Shown one piece after another: positions 24,647 through 31,787 of a stretch of 43,052 nucleotides of DNA. Within the stretch, counting starts at the first letter, position 1. Every line of letters starts with the position of its first letter. The position numbers and the translations under genes were made by a program. The notes beneath the pieces were generated by a model. That model searched no databases. It was not told the origin of the DNA and was given only the letters and a program-made list of their open reading frames with translations. Source of the stretch: Candidatus Omnitrophota bacterium (GTDB taxonomy: Bacteria; Omnitrophota; Gorgyraeia; 2-01-FULL-45-10). The stretch spans positions 1 through 43,052 of the forward strand of contig JAGVGJ010000031.1 of NCBI GenBank assembly GCA_020057115.1, in the 5' to 3' direction.

Positions 24647-25600
24647 ATGAAAAAGATAGTATTATTGATCATAGCAGGCTGTCTGATAATAGGCGCCTAT
24701 CTGGCATATAGCACGTATTCAGACTATAAGGGCGGGCAGTTGAGGCAGTCGCTCGACAGGCGTCGCGCCGAAGAATATGAACGCAAGCTTACCATGGCCA
24801 GGAGAAAGGCCGCCTGGGCGGCTTTGAAGAAGAGCCTGGAGTCGCAGATATCATCTTACAATGTCGATACCGGAATGGTCATAAAAGACCTTGAGATGAA
24901 TTGGGAGATAAATTGCAGTAAGGATAGCCTCATCCCGTCGGCAAGCCTCGTAAAGATACCGATAATGTGCGCCTACCAGTATGCCGCAAGGGACGGCAAG
25001 ATAAATTTAAGCGACAAGGTCGAGCTGAAAGCGTATAACAAGACCAGCGGGTCCGGCGTCTTAAAGACATTCCGGCCCGGGACCGTATTTTCGGTGGATG
25101 ACCTTATATACCTCATGATCACGCAGAGTGACAATACCGCCTCCAATATGCTGATCGACCTTTTGGGCATGGATACATTGAACGCGTATTTTAAGAAGAT
25201 GGGCTTAAAGCATACCAACCTTTCGCGCAAGATGATGGACTTCAAAGCCCGCAAGAACGGCATCGAGAACTACACCACAGCGTCTGATATGGCGTATCTT
25301 CTCGAGAAGATATATCGCAACAAGTTCATGAATATTTCAACCTCTAAAAAATGCCTGCGCCTTTTAACGAGCCAGAAGATAAAAGACAGGATACCGAAAA
25401 AACTTCCGCAGAACACGGTAGTCGCGCACAAGACCGGCCTTGAGAACGGTATCTGCCATGATGCAGGGATAGTGTATGCCAATAAGGGCAATTTCCTGAT
25501 ATGCGTCCTGACCAAACACCAGTATAAACACGCCAGGTACACCAAAAGGCTCATCCAGGATATATCGCTCTTGACATATAATTACTATGGCAGTTTTTAA
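24647..25600 (+). CDS. Class A beta-lactamase-fold serine hydrolase
   Basis: A 317-residue exported enzyme. An N-terminal hydrophobic segment (about 4-22) acts as anchor; IAGC at 9-12 looks like a lipobox but sits very close to the N-terminus. Catalytic motifs are SxxK at S100-K103 (SLVK), SDN at 161-163 and KTG at 262-264. The E-x-x-L-N motif of the omega loop, needed for deacylation in class A beta-lactamases, is not seen in the expected region (LSRKMMDFKARKNGIENYTT). A penicillin-binding or peptidase role is therefore more likely than antibiotic hydrolysis. The gene's stop codon lies inside a 7-bp tandem repeat. It is the last gene of the efflux operon. Confidence 0.85.
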   Translation: MKKIVLLIIAGCLIIGAYLAYSTYSDYKGGQLRQSLDRRRAEEYERKLTMARRKAAWAALKKSLESQISSYNVDTGMVIKDLEMNWEINCSKDSLIPSASLVKIPIMCAYQYAARDGKINLSDKVELKAYNKTSGSGVLKTFRPGTVFSVDDLIYLMITQSDNTASNMLIDLLGMDTLNAYFKKMGLKHTNLSRKMMDFKARKNGIENYTTASDMAYLLEKIYRNKFMNISTSKKCLRLLTSQKIKDRIPKKLPQNTVVAHKTGLENGICHDAGIVYANKGNFLICVLTKHQYKHARYTKRLIQDISLLTYNYYGSF

Positions 25601-25623
25601 GCTATAAGCTGTAAGCTTTAAGC
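25596..25623. repeat. Heptanucleotide tandem repeat, 4 copies, over a stop codon
   Basis: TTTAAGC, TATAAGC, TGTAAGC and TTTAAGC run in tandem, all NNTAAGC. The TAA stop of the serine-hydrolase gene (25598-25600) is part of the first unit. With the repeat at 20241 this is the second 7-bp repeat at a gene 3' end in the same operon. Confidence 0.8.
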
Positions 25624-25645
25624 TATACTGGTGATCGTCTGCCCC

Positions 25646-25674
25646 TTGCCAAACACACAAATATTAGGTATACT
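25646..25674 (+). promoter_or_regulatory. Promoter of the structured small RNA
   Basis: TTGCCA (25646-25651), 17 nt, TATACT (25669-25674). The expected transcription start 7 nt beyond the -10 box is base 25681, which is the first base of the RNA's closing stem. Confidence 0.75.
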
Positions 25675-25680
25675 TATAGT

Positions 25681-25759
25681 AGGATGACGACAGCACAGAG
25701 TGACCCGTACTCGGGCCTCAGGTACATAGGTACCAAACAAGCTGACGCCATCCTTTTTT
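25681..25759 (+). ncRNA. Probable small structured RNA of unknown class
   Basis: The 5' end (25681-25693) pairs with 25742-25754 in a 13-position stem with two mismatches, closed directly by a run of six or more T (25754-25759). Two hairpins sit inside the stem: GAG..CCCG-TACT-CGGG..CTC (25698-25719) and the perfect GGTAC-ATAG-GTACC (25721-25734), making a three-way junction. A promoter places the start exactly on the first stem base, and the PilZ operon has its own separate promoter downstream. I compared it with c-di-GMP-I, c-di-GMP-II, purine, TPP, preQ1, ZTP and fluoride riboswitches from memory and found no match. No ORF of note lies within it. Confidence 0.6.
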
Positions 25760-25769
25760 ATATATAGAT

Positions 25770-25798
25770 TTGACTTAACCCCGCAAAACCATTATAAT
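25770..25798 (+). promoter_or_regulatory. Sigma-70-type promoter of the pilZ operon
   Basis: TTGACT (25770-25775), 17 nt, TATAAT (25793-25798), the closest match to consensus in the window. The leader is about 20 nt and carries an AAGGAGG site. Confidence 0.8.
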
Positions 25799-25824
25799 TA
25801 CTATATATAAAAAGGAGGTCTGGT

Positions 25825-25878
25825 ATGAAAGCTTTGTCTTCAGTTCTTATAGCAGTAGGAGCCGCCCTCTTGTTATGA
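25825..25878 (+). CDS. 17-residue hydrophobic peptide, coupled to pilZ
   Basis: ATG at 25825 follows AAGGAGG (25812-25818) with ideal spacing and encodes MKALSSVLIAVGAALLL. Its TGA stop overlaps the ATG of the PilZ gene in an ATGA junction. It could be a small membrane peptide, a leader whose translation couples pilZ expression, or the remnant of a longer gene. The strong ribosome-binding site and promoter immediately upstream argue that it is translated. Confidence 0.55.
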   Translation: MKALSSVLIAVGAALLL

Positions 25879-26405
25879 AAGACCAAATGGCAAAAAAAAT
25901 AAAAAGTCCGAAAAAAGACAAGATGTTGACGGGGTTTGACATCCCCGGTCAGGATGCCGGATCCCCTCTCGAGCGCCGCCGTTTCATACGCCACTCTCTC
26001 TGTTTTCCGCTTACCTATAAGATGATCGAGAAGAAGGTTGCCGGCAAAGAGGCCAAGTCCAGCTCGGTCAATATAAGCATGGGCGGGTTATTGTTCCTTG
26101 CCAGTAAGCCCGTTGCCATAGGTTCGACGATAAGCGTCAAGATGCCCTTTCAGGATAAGATGTTCAGCGTGAAGGCAAAGGTCATCCACTGTGACAGGGA
26201 TCTCGGCACCAAGCTCTTTAACGTAGGAGTGAGTTTCTACCGCTTGAGCGACGCGTTCAAGGTGAAGCTTATAGAACAGCTTTATCTGATAAGCGAGTTC
26301 CGCGACCTGTGGAGCGTTCAGCTCGGGAGAGACGTTACGCTCGAAGAGGCTTCGAGGGAGTGGATAAAGAGGTATTCAAAACGATTCAAGAGGCTTTACT
26401 GGTAG
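25875..26405 (+). CDS. PilZ-domain protein (c-di-GMP effector)
   Basis: A 176-residue soluble protein. After a basic N-terminus (1-17) and a short linker, the PilZ domain spans about 34-125. It carries both c-di-GMP-binding motifs, RxxxR (R35-R39 in RRRFIR) and [D/N]xSxxG (N66, S68, G71 in NISMGG). A C-terminal helical extension of about 45 residues is rich in Arg and Lys. Such proteins relay c-di-GMP levels to motility, secretion or polysaccharide systems; the minus-strand glycosyltransferase cluster next door is a possible but unproven target. No Shine-Dalgarno sequence lies directly before its ATG, so translation probably depends on coupling to the 17-codon ORF. Confidence 0.88.
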   Translation: MKDQMAKKIKSPKKDKMLTGFDIPGQDAGSPLERRRFIRHSLCFPLTYKMIEKKVAGKEAKSSSVNISMGGLLFLASKPVAIGSTISVKMPFQDKMFSVKAKVIHCDRDLGTKLFNVGVSFYRLSDAFKVKLIEQLYLISEFRDLWSVQLGRDVTLEEASREWIKRYSKRFKRLYW

Positions 26406-26440
26406 CGCCTGCCGCTCGTTTCCGCCAGCCGCGTCAATAC

Positions 26441-28078
26441 TTATTCCGATAACTCCGTAAGCTTTTTTCTTGCAGGTTCAAAATTCGGGTCCGCCTTGAG
26501 GGCTTTATTGAAATAATATGCCGCCTGATCGCTCTGGCCCTGGTCCTGATAAAGTATCCCCAGATTATAATAAGGGCTTGGATAGTTAGGGGAGATCCGG
26601 AGCGCCTTATTATATTCTTCTATCGCTCCGTTTATATTGCCATTTCGTTTAAGAAGTATCGCAAGGCTGTTGTGCGAAGTCTCAAAAGATATCTTCTGGA
26701 CGGCCGAATGAGACAATATGAATATTAGGACAAATATAGTCATGGCGATACCGGCCCTGGGCGCTCCGGCGCTGCCGGGCCGTATGAGCGCCGCTACCGC
26801 GAAGCCGGCGAATACCGTAAGCAGCGGGACGACAGGCAGCCGGTACCGCGAAGTGATGAATACTATTACAAGCGACGCCATGTAGCCGAATATGAATACG
26901 TATAATAATGACATCTCGCGCCTCTTCTTCCATGTCAGGTACATGCCTGCGAAGGCGAGCGATGCGATCACGGAGAATCCGGCAAGCGGCATATTAAGTA
27001 TCGGGATATACTGCTTGAAGAAATAATAATCCCAAATATCAGGCAGTTCATAATTATTCCAGAAGAGCGCGATTTTTTTCATGAGCAGCGGCACCAGGAA
27101 CCAGATGCCGCCGTGGTCGTTTATCGAACGAGCGGTCTCCTTCACCCAGAAATTCGATACCTCCGACGGTTTTAAGGGTCTTGCCAGCTTCTCCTCGGCT
27201 ATCTTCACGGATGCCGGGATCATGTTTTCAAGATTGGAACCCACGCCTTCGATCGACCGGAACCTGCCATCTGCGCCATAAGCATTGCCGATGTAAATAT
27301 TTAATCCTCCCTGAGCCGATATCGGGACAATATCTTTGGTATAGATGTAATTTCTTATCATGATAGGAGCGATGGCAAGAAGCGCGCCAAGCGATATCAC
27401 CGCGCTATAGACAAGGACTTTCCTCGATCGATCTTTGCCGAACATAAAAGCCAGCCATAGTATTATGAATGGGAAGACCACGAGCATGTTGCCGCGGGCG
27501 AGCATTCCTACGCCAAGCGATATGCCGGCCAGAAAGAGAGTGGAGAGTCTCTCGGAGCGCTGGAAGGAGAGAAGCAAGAGGAGTGACATGCAATTAATAA
27601 GAATGCTTAAAGTCTCGCCCACAAGCATGCCGGTATAGTATATGGAAGCGCCGTAGAAAGCGCTCAATATCCCGGCTGCTGCGCCTACGATCTTTCCGCC
27701 GAGCTTCGAGCCTATCGTATAAATGAGAGCGCAATATATCCCGGCAAGCCCGGCCTGCAATATATAGACGGCCCAGTAGCTGTGCCCGAAGAGATAATAT
27801 ACGAACCACAGGAAGTATGCGTACAATGGCATGCGGTATATGAATATCGATGCATTACCGACCCAGTTATTTTTGAGCATCTCCCGCGCCCAGTTATCGA
27901 ACACATAATCATCGAACCCGCCCTTGAAAGGCGCGAAGAAGTAGGTGTGGCCGAGCTGGTTTACATAAATAACGCGCAAGGCGAAGGCGAGAAGAAATAT
28001 AGCTCCCCCCAAAGCCCATCCCGGGATGCGAAACGGCGGTTTATTCAAATTGTTTGAATTTGATGAATGTGTTCGCAT
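26441..28078 (-). CDS. GT39-type membrane glycosyltransferase with C-terminal TPRs
   Basis: A 545-residue protein with about ten to eleven transmembrane segments in the first 460 residues. It resembles ArnT/PMT-type (GT39/PMT_2) transferases that use polyprenyl-phosphate sugars; the acidic motif after TM1 (GGFDDYVFDNWA) is the expected catalytic loop. The last 75 residues hold two TPR units (AIEEYNKALRISPNYPSPYYNLGILY and AAYYFNKALKADPNFEPARKKL, shown in part) for protein contacts. It overlaps the upstream methyltransferase/GT2 gene by 38 nt, so the two are translated together. The DPM1-like partner could make the lipid-linked sugar donor used here. Confidence 0.85.
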   Translation of the reverse strand: MRTHSSNSNNLNKPPFRIPGWALGGAIFLLAFALRVIYVNQLGHTYFFAPFKGGFDDYVFDNWAREMLKNNWVGNASIFIYRMPLYAYFLWFVYYLFGHSYWAVYILQAGLAGIYCALIYTIGSKLGGKIVGAAAGILSAFYGASIYYTGMLVGETLSILINCMSLLLLLSFQRSERLSTLFLAGISLGVGMLARGNMLVVFPFIILWLAFMFGKDRSRKVLVYSAVISLGALLAIAPIMIRNYIYTKDIVPISAQGGLNIYIGNAYGADGRFRSIEGVGSNLENMIPASVKIAEEKLARPLKPSEVSNFWVKETARSINDHGGIWFLVPLLMKKIALFWNNYELPDIWDYYFFKQYIPILNMPLAGFSVIASLAFAGMYLTWKKRREMSLLYVFIFGYMASLVIVFITSRYRLPVVPLLTVFAGFAVAALIRPGSAGAPRAGIAMTIFVLIFILSHSAVQKISFETSHNSLAILLKRNGNINGAIEEYNKALRISPNYPSPYYNLGILYQDQGQSDQAAYYFNKALKADPNFEPARKKLTELSE

Positions 28079-29729
28079 GAAGGATATATTTTAAAAGCGT
28101 CTTTAATATGCCGAAGCCGTAAAGGATGCTCGGCCACAATTTTATCGTCGAGGCCTCATCAAAATAACGGGTCCGTATAGGCACCTCGTCTATCTTGAAA
28201 CCATGCAGGAGGGCTTGTGCTATTATCTCAGTATCGAATATGAAGCCGTCACTGTTAAGCTGGAAGCGGACGCCCCTTAATAATTTCGCCGAATATGCCC
28301 TGAACCCGGAATGGTATTCCGTGAGATAGGTGCCGAATACGACATTCTCAAATGCCGTCAGTATGATATTCGCGTTATGTTTCCATAGAGGCATTCCGCC
28401 TATAAGCGCGCCGCCTTTCATCATGCGTGACCCGAACACAGCGTCGGCATGCCCTGCCTTTATGGGCTTTATAAGTTCAGGTATGACTTTGGGATCATAC
28501 TGATAGTCCGGATGGACCATGATGACTATGTCAGCGCCTTCTTCAAGCGCTTTCGCGTAGCATGTCTTTTGATTGCCGCCATAACCCTTATTCTTTTCAT
28601 GGGCGAAAATTTTTAGACCGAGCTCTTTAGCTATACGGACAGTACCGTCAGAGCTCGCGTCGTCAACGAGGATTATTTCAGCGACGGCTTCCCTCGGTAT
28701 GTCAGCGACGGTCCTCTTCAGCGTCTGTTCGGCATTGTATGCCGGCAGGACCACCACAGTTTTCATATCCTTCTTTTCTGGGGAGAGAAAAGAGGCCTCG
28801 AGCTCATCTATATATTGGAGTTTACGCATCTTGCGGGCATAGACCTCTATCTGGTCGCCCAGATCTATCTTTAAGAGGCTTTTCTTGGCGATCCCGCGGC
28901 CGAACAAAAAGGAAAAAACATTATATAGGGCGGGACTATAATCCTTTATCCTGAGGAGCCAGTAATTGAGCGAGAATACTCTGGCGTGCGTCATGGTCTT
29001 GATCGGCGCAAAACCCGCAGTCTCGAGCATTGCATGAAGGGACTTCCTGTCGAAATAATAAAGGTGGGACTGCTTGACTCCCCACCACTTTGCTTTAAGG
29101 GTGCGGCTTATGAGGCTTCCCATGTCCGGAGTATTGACGCATATTATTCCGTTCGGCTTAAGTATCCGCCTCATCTCAACGAGCGTAGCCTTGGGATCCG
29201 GGAGATGCTCTATAGAATCTTTCATGACTATTGCGTCGAAATAATTTACCGGATAACCGGCATTCTTTAGCGCACCCAGAAATAAGTTGGTTATGCCGAG
29301 CTTTTCACGGGCATGGTCCAAAGCCCACTTCGAAAGATCGATGCCATAGGCGTCCCATCCTTTCTTCTTTGCTTCATCGAGAAGATATCCCGTTGCGCAG
29401 CCTATATCAAGAAGCTTCCCAGGCTTCTTAAGCCGCGCAAGGCGACTGAGTATGATGCCGGCCGATCGCCTTCTGCCAAGCTCTTCATCAAGGTAGAGAG
29501 GGTCGATCATATTAGAATAGTTATCTAGCAGGCTTGCGATCGGAGGTCTGGGGTTCGCGTAAACAAGGCCGCAACTCGAACATCTTACAATGCGCAGCGG
29601 CATGCCGCGCTCATTATCCGTTATCGCGTATGAGCCCATCTCTACGGATGATATGTCTCCGGCATACGTCTTATAGACGACAGAATATCTATCAGAACCG
29701 CACAGATTACAACTTATCTCTTTAAGCAT
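28041..29729 (-). CDS. Fusion: SAM methyltransferase + DPM1-like GT2 glycosyltransferase
   Basis: A 562-residue two-domain protein. Residues 1-55 hold a zinc-ribbon-like start with C7/C10 and C50/C53. Residues 100-240 are a class I methyltransferase with the SAM loop LLDIGCATG (106-114) and DSIEHLPDP. From M322 to about 545 follows a GT2 glycosyltransferase (VVVLPAYNAE, ILVDDASSDGT, MVHPDYQYDP) of the dolichol/polyprenyl-phosphate mannosyltransferase type. AAGGAG lies just before the ATG. An internal start at M322 (base 28766) could in principle give the GT2 alone. The order fits a pathway where a lipid-linked sugar is made and passed to the GT39 enzymes encoded on both sides. Confidence 0.88.
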   Translation of the reverse strand: MLKEISCNLCGSDRYSVVYKTYAGDISSVEMGSYAITDNERGMPLRIVRCSSCGLVYANPRPPIASLLDNYSNMIDPLYLDEELGRRRSAGIILSRLARLKKPGKLLDIGCATGYLLDEAKKKGWDAYGIDLSKWALDHAREKLGITNLFLGALKNAGYPVNYFDAIVMKDSIEHLPDPKATLVEMRRILKPNGIICVNTPDMGSLISRTLKAKWWGVKQSHLYYFDRKSLHAMLETAGFAPIKTMTHARVFSLNYWLLRIKDYSPALYNVFSFLFGRGIAKKSLLKIDLGDQIEVYARKMRKLQYIDELEASFLSPEKKDMKTVVVLPAYNAEQTLKRTVADIPREAVAEIILVDDASSDGTVRIAKELGLKIFAHEKNKGYGGNQKTCYAKALEEGADIVIMVHPDYQYDPKVIPELIKPIKAGHADAVFGSRMMKGGALIGGMPLWKHNANIILTAFENVVFGTYLTEYHSGFRAYSAKLLRGVRFQLNSDGFIFDTEIIAQALLHGFKIDEVPIRTRYFDEASTIKLWPSILYGFGILKTLLKYILHANTFIKFKQFE

Positions 29730-29747
29730 AGAGCTCCTTCATTAGAC

Positions 29748-31058
29748 TTATTTTGAGAAATCCCGCACCATCTTGACCGATATGTCCATTATGCCGGTCC
29801 TTATAAATATCTTCTCGAACATCTGATAATCCCTTGCAGCTGCAAAAATGAGGACCGCGGCCAGGAGCGGTATCACGGCCTTAAGGATATCTTTTACCAG
29901 AGGCCTTATCCATGATGATAGATACCAGAGGCCTGTCCCGGCGGCCAGATAGAAAGGCGCGTATATAACGCTGACATATCGATAATTCTGGCAATAAGGC
30001 GTTATTATAGCAATGCTGAAAAAGGCCGCGCTAAATACCATAAGCCAGGCGGATGCAAGCTTAATGCCATGCTCTTTGGCCTCATCCCGGCCGATCGGGA
30101 GAAATGTTCCGGCTGCGCCGGCGATAAACAAGAGGAAAGATAGCGGGCTCAGTATCCATAGCCCGCCGATAAAATTGGTCCACGGCCCCGACTGATATTC
30201 GATGGCATATTCATTTGTGGGCATAGCGTCTTTAATGTGCGCGAATATGTTTAATAATGTACCGATGCCGCCGACCGCATAGGAGATAAGGCCATAGCTT
30301 GCGATAACGCTGACAGCCCCTGCAATTATGAAAATAGATGCTTTAATAATGGATTTTTCTTTTATCGCTAACATACACGCGACCCATAATACACAAAGAC
30401 CATATACGGCGGCTCCCGGCTCTTTTACCAGAATAATGTAGCTTCCGGATATTATCAGGACGATATACCACAACAGTCTTTTCGGGTTTTTGGCGATCTC
30501 AAGGACATAATAGACCATCGATAGGCCGAGAAGACCGAACAGCGCATCTTGCCATGTTCGTCTTGCGATCGCAAGTTCCATGGGGGAGACTGCCATGAAG
30601 AGGAGAGCGAATAGCGCTACGAGCGGATCGAAGAACCTTAAGCCTATTAGTGTGATAAATAAAAGAGAGAGGATGCTTGCCGCGAAAGAAATATAAGCCC
30701 CGACATCGGTATCCGTGCGGTTTAATGCTTTCATCACTCCGCCAAGGAGCCAGTCATAACCTATCCTTGTAGGAGGCGGGTATATCCAAAGACGGGCATT
30801 TTGGTTGTATTCCCGGACAAGCGCCCTGGTGCCTTTAATAGGGCCTTCTATGGAAATGACTTTTGCCTGGTTGGTGTATATGCCTTCGTCCGGACTTCTC
30901 TGCGCTACATGGTTCAAATTTACGAAACGTAGAATTACTCCAATGGCCAGGAGGGCTATTATCAATAGAGGAAGCACCGTCTTTAAAGGAAAGACAACCG
31001 GCCCTTTTTCAGGAGGTTCGGCCTGTCTCATATTTTTCATGCGGGATCTTTTTCCCAT
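29748..31058 (-). CDS. GT39/PMT_2-type membrane glycosyltransferase
   Basis: A 436-residue polytopic protein with about ten to eleven transmembrane segments. The loop after TM1 contains RSPDEGIYTNQAKVIS, the acidic pattern of the GT39 catalytic site, and the rest has the alternating hydrophobic layout of ArnT/PMT-like enzymes. The start is taken at 31058, because TATAAT (minus strand 31071-31066) lies 7 nt upstream and an upstream in-frame ATG (31094) lies before that promoter. It is first in the minus-strand cluster with the fusion gene 18 nt downstream. It diverges from the tRNA-binding protein gene. Confidence 0.85.
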   Translation of the reverse strand: MGKRSRMKNMRQAEPPEKGPVVFPLKTVLPLLIIALLAIGVILRFVNLNHVAQRSPDEGIYTNQAKVISIEGPIKGTRALVREYNQNARLWIYPPPTRIGYDWLLGGVMKALNRTDTDVGAYISFAASILSLLFITLIGLRFFDPLVALFALLFMAVSPMELAIARRTWQDALFGLLGLSMVYYVLEIAKNPKRLLWYIVLIISGSYIILVKEPGAAVYGLCVLWVACMLAIKEKSIIKASIFIIAGAVSVIASYGLISYAVGGIGTLLNIFAHIKDAMPTNEYAIEYQSGPWTNFIGGLWILSPLSFLLFIAGAAGTFLPIGRDEAKEHGIKLASAWLMVFSAAFFSIAIITPYCQNYRYVSVIYAPFYLAAGTGLWYLSSWIRPLVKDILKAVIPLLAAVLIFAAARDYQMFEKIFIRTGIMDISVKMVRDFSK

Positions 31059-31065
31059 TGATAAT

Positions 31066-31074
31066 ATTATATCA
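31066..31074 (-). promoter_or_regulatory. Extended -10 promoter, leaderless start of GT39 gene
   Basis: On the minus strand TGATATAAT (31074-31066) is a full extended -10 element and ends 7 nt before the ATG at 31058, so the mRNA probably starts at or next to the start codon. No good -35 box is visible. Confidence 0.6.
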
Positions 31075-31103
31075 TAACCATAATTATTGGCCACAGAACA
31101 TTA

Positions 31104-31132
31104 TTTACACGAGGACCGTTGCTTGATATAAT
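31104..31132 (+). promoter_or_regulatory. Promoter of the tRNA-binding protein gene
   Basis: TTTACA (31104-31109), 17 nt, TATAAT (31127-31132), preceded by TGA as an extended -10. It is divergent from the GT39 promoter 30 nt away. Confidence 0.65.
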
Positions 31133-31154
31133 GAAGTCCGAAAGAAGGGGCTAT

Positions 31155-31475
31155 ATGGCTACATATGATGATTTCATGAAGCTTGAGCTTAAGATAGCCA
31201 AGGTCCTCGAGGCAGAAGAGGTGCCGGAGGCTTCGAAGCTTTTAAAGCTAAAGATAGATATCGGCGGCGAGACCAGGCAGATAGTAGCAGGCATCAAGAA
31301 GAACTATCAGCCGCAAGACCTGGTCGGCAGAGAGATCGTGGTTATTGCCAACCTTGAACCCCGCATCGTCATGGGCGTTGAGAGTCAGGGGATGCTCCTG
31401 GCGGCGTCGGATGAAACCGGCCCGGTCCTCCTGCGTCCGGATAAAGACGTCCCTTTAGGCAGCAGGGTGAAATAA
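31155..31475 (+). CDS. Stand-alone tRNA-binding domain protein (MetRS C-terminal/Trbp111-like)
   Basis: A 106-residue OB-fold protein of the EMAP-II/Trbp111 family, equal to the C-terminal dimerisation and tRNA-binding domain of many methionyl-tRNA synthetases. The family blocks LELKIAKVLEAEEVPEASKLLKLKID, IVAGIKKNY, NLEPRIVMGVESQGMLLAA and VPLGSRVK are complete. It may form a homodimer that binds tRNA, or act in trans with a MetRS lacking this domain. An AAGGGG site precedes the ATG at 31155; the upstream TTG (31119) lies before the promoter's -10 box and is rejected. Two tRNA genes and tadA lie directly downstream. Confidence 0.88.
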   Translation: MATYDDFMKLELKIAKVLEAEEVPEASKLLKLKIDIGGETRQIVAGIKKNYQPQDLVGREIVVIANLEPRIVMGVESQGMLLAASDETGPVLLRPDKDVPLGSRVK

Positions 31476-31677
31476 TTGCAGAATCTTTCACGAGATATAG
31501 CAGAATTTTTTTCAACGCTTTTTTTGCTTCTGGAGCCGGCATAGCTAGGAAGGAATCTTGTTCCGAACGAAGTGAGGAACTTTAAAGGGAAAACTTAGGT
31601 TTCCCTTTAAAGAGTAAAAAACGGAATGAGACCTACCTGATAACTGGCCCCGAGGTCGAAATGAAGTTTTTTACGAT
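31476..31677. other. 200-bp non-coding stretch with three inverted repeats
   Basis: No ORF is supported. It contains T-runs at 31504-31512 and 31519-31525, a small hairpin GTTCC/GGAAC (31560-31580), a perfect 13-bp inverted repeat CTTTAAAGGGAAA / TTTCCCTTTAAAG (31580-31592, 31600-31612) with a 7-nt loop, and GACCT/AGGTC (31630-31657) followed by TTTTTT (31667-31672). Part of it may be the leader of tRNA-Arg or a MITE-like relic. Confidence 0.5.
31580..31612. repeat. Perfect 13-bp inverted repeat (hairpin)
   Basis: CTTTAAAGGGAAA, loop ACTTAGG, TTTCCCTTTAAAG. The following bases (AGTAAAAAA) are A-rich, not T-rich, so it is not a standard plus-strand terminator. On the minus strand a T-rich run precedes rather than follows it. 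Its role is unknown. Confidence 0.75.
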
Positions 31678-31754
31678 GCGCCTGTAGCTCAGTTGGATAG
31701 AGTATCTGGCTACGAACCAGGTGGTCGCAGGTTCGAATCCTGCCAGGCGCGCCA
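31678..31754 (+). tRNA. tRNA-Arg (ACG), CCA encoded
   Basis: A cloverleaf with acceptor GCGCCTG/CAGGCGC, D arm GCTCAGTTGGATAGAGT, anticodon stem TCTGG/CCAGG with loop CTACGAA (anticodon ACG), T arm GCAGG-TTCGAAT-CCTGC, discriminator G and encoded CCA. A34 of this tRNA is the substrate of the TadA deaminase encoded 33 nt downstream. Confidence 0.96.
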
Positions 31755-31787
31755 ATTTTTCACATAGAAGCCGCAGGGGCTCGATAT

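Noticed and set aside
24647-25600. Antibiotic-resistance beta-lactamase
   Set aside because: The fold and three motifs fit, but the deacylation Glu motif is missing, so resistance should not be inferred.
25681-25759. c-di-GMP riboswitch upstream of the PilZ gene
   Set aside because: The GEMM-I core (GCAAACC, GCAAAGCC and a GNRA tetraloop) and the c-di-GMP-II core are absent, and the RNA ends in a U-run before a separate pilZ promoter.
31119-31154. TTG start of the tRNA-binding protein
   Set aside because: It would begin upstream of the -10 box, and the ATG at 31155 has a ribosome-binding site and matches the family N-terminus.
31576-31592. A fourth ECF promoter at GGAACTTT near 31576
   Set aside because: GGAACTT is present, but no GTCTAA follows at 14-19 nt and the bases belong to a perfect inverted repeat.
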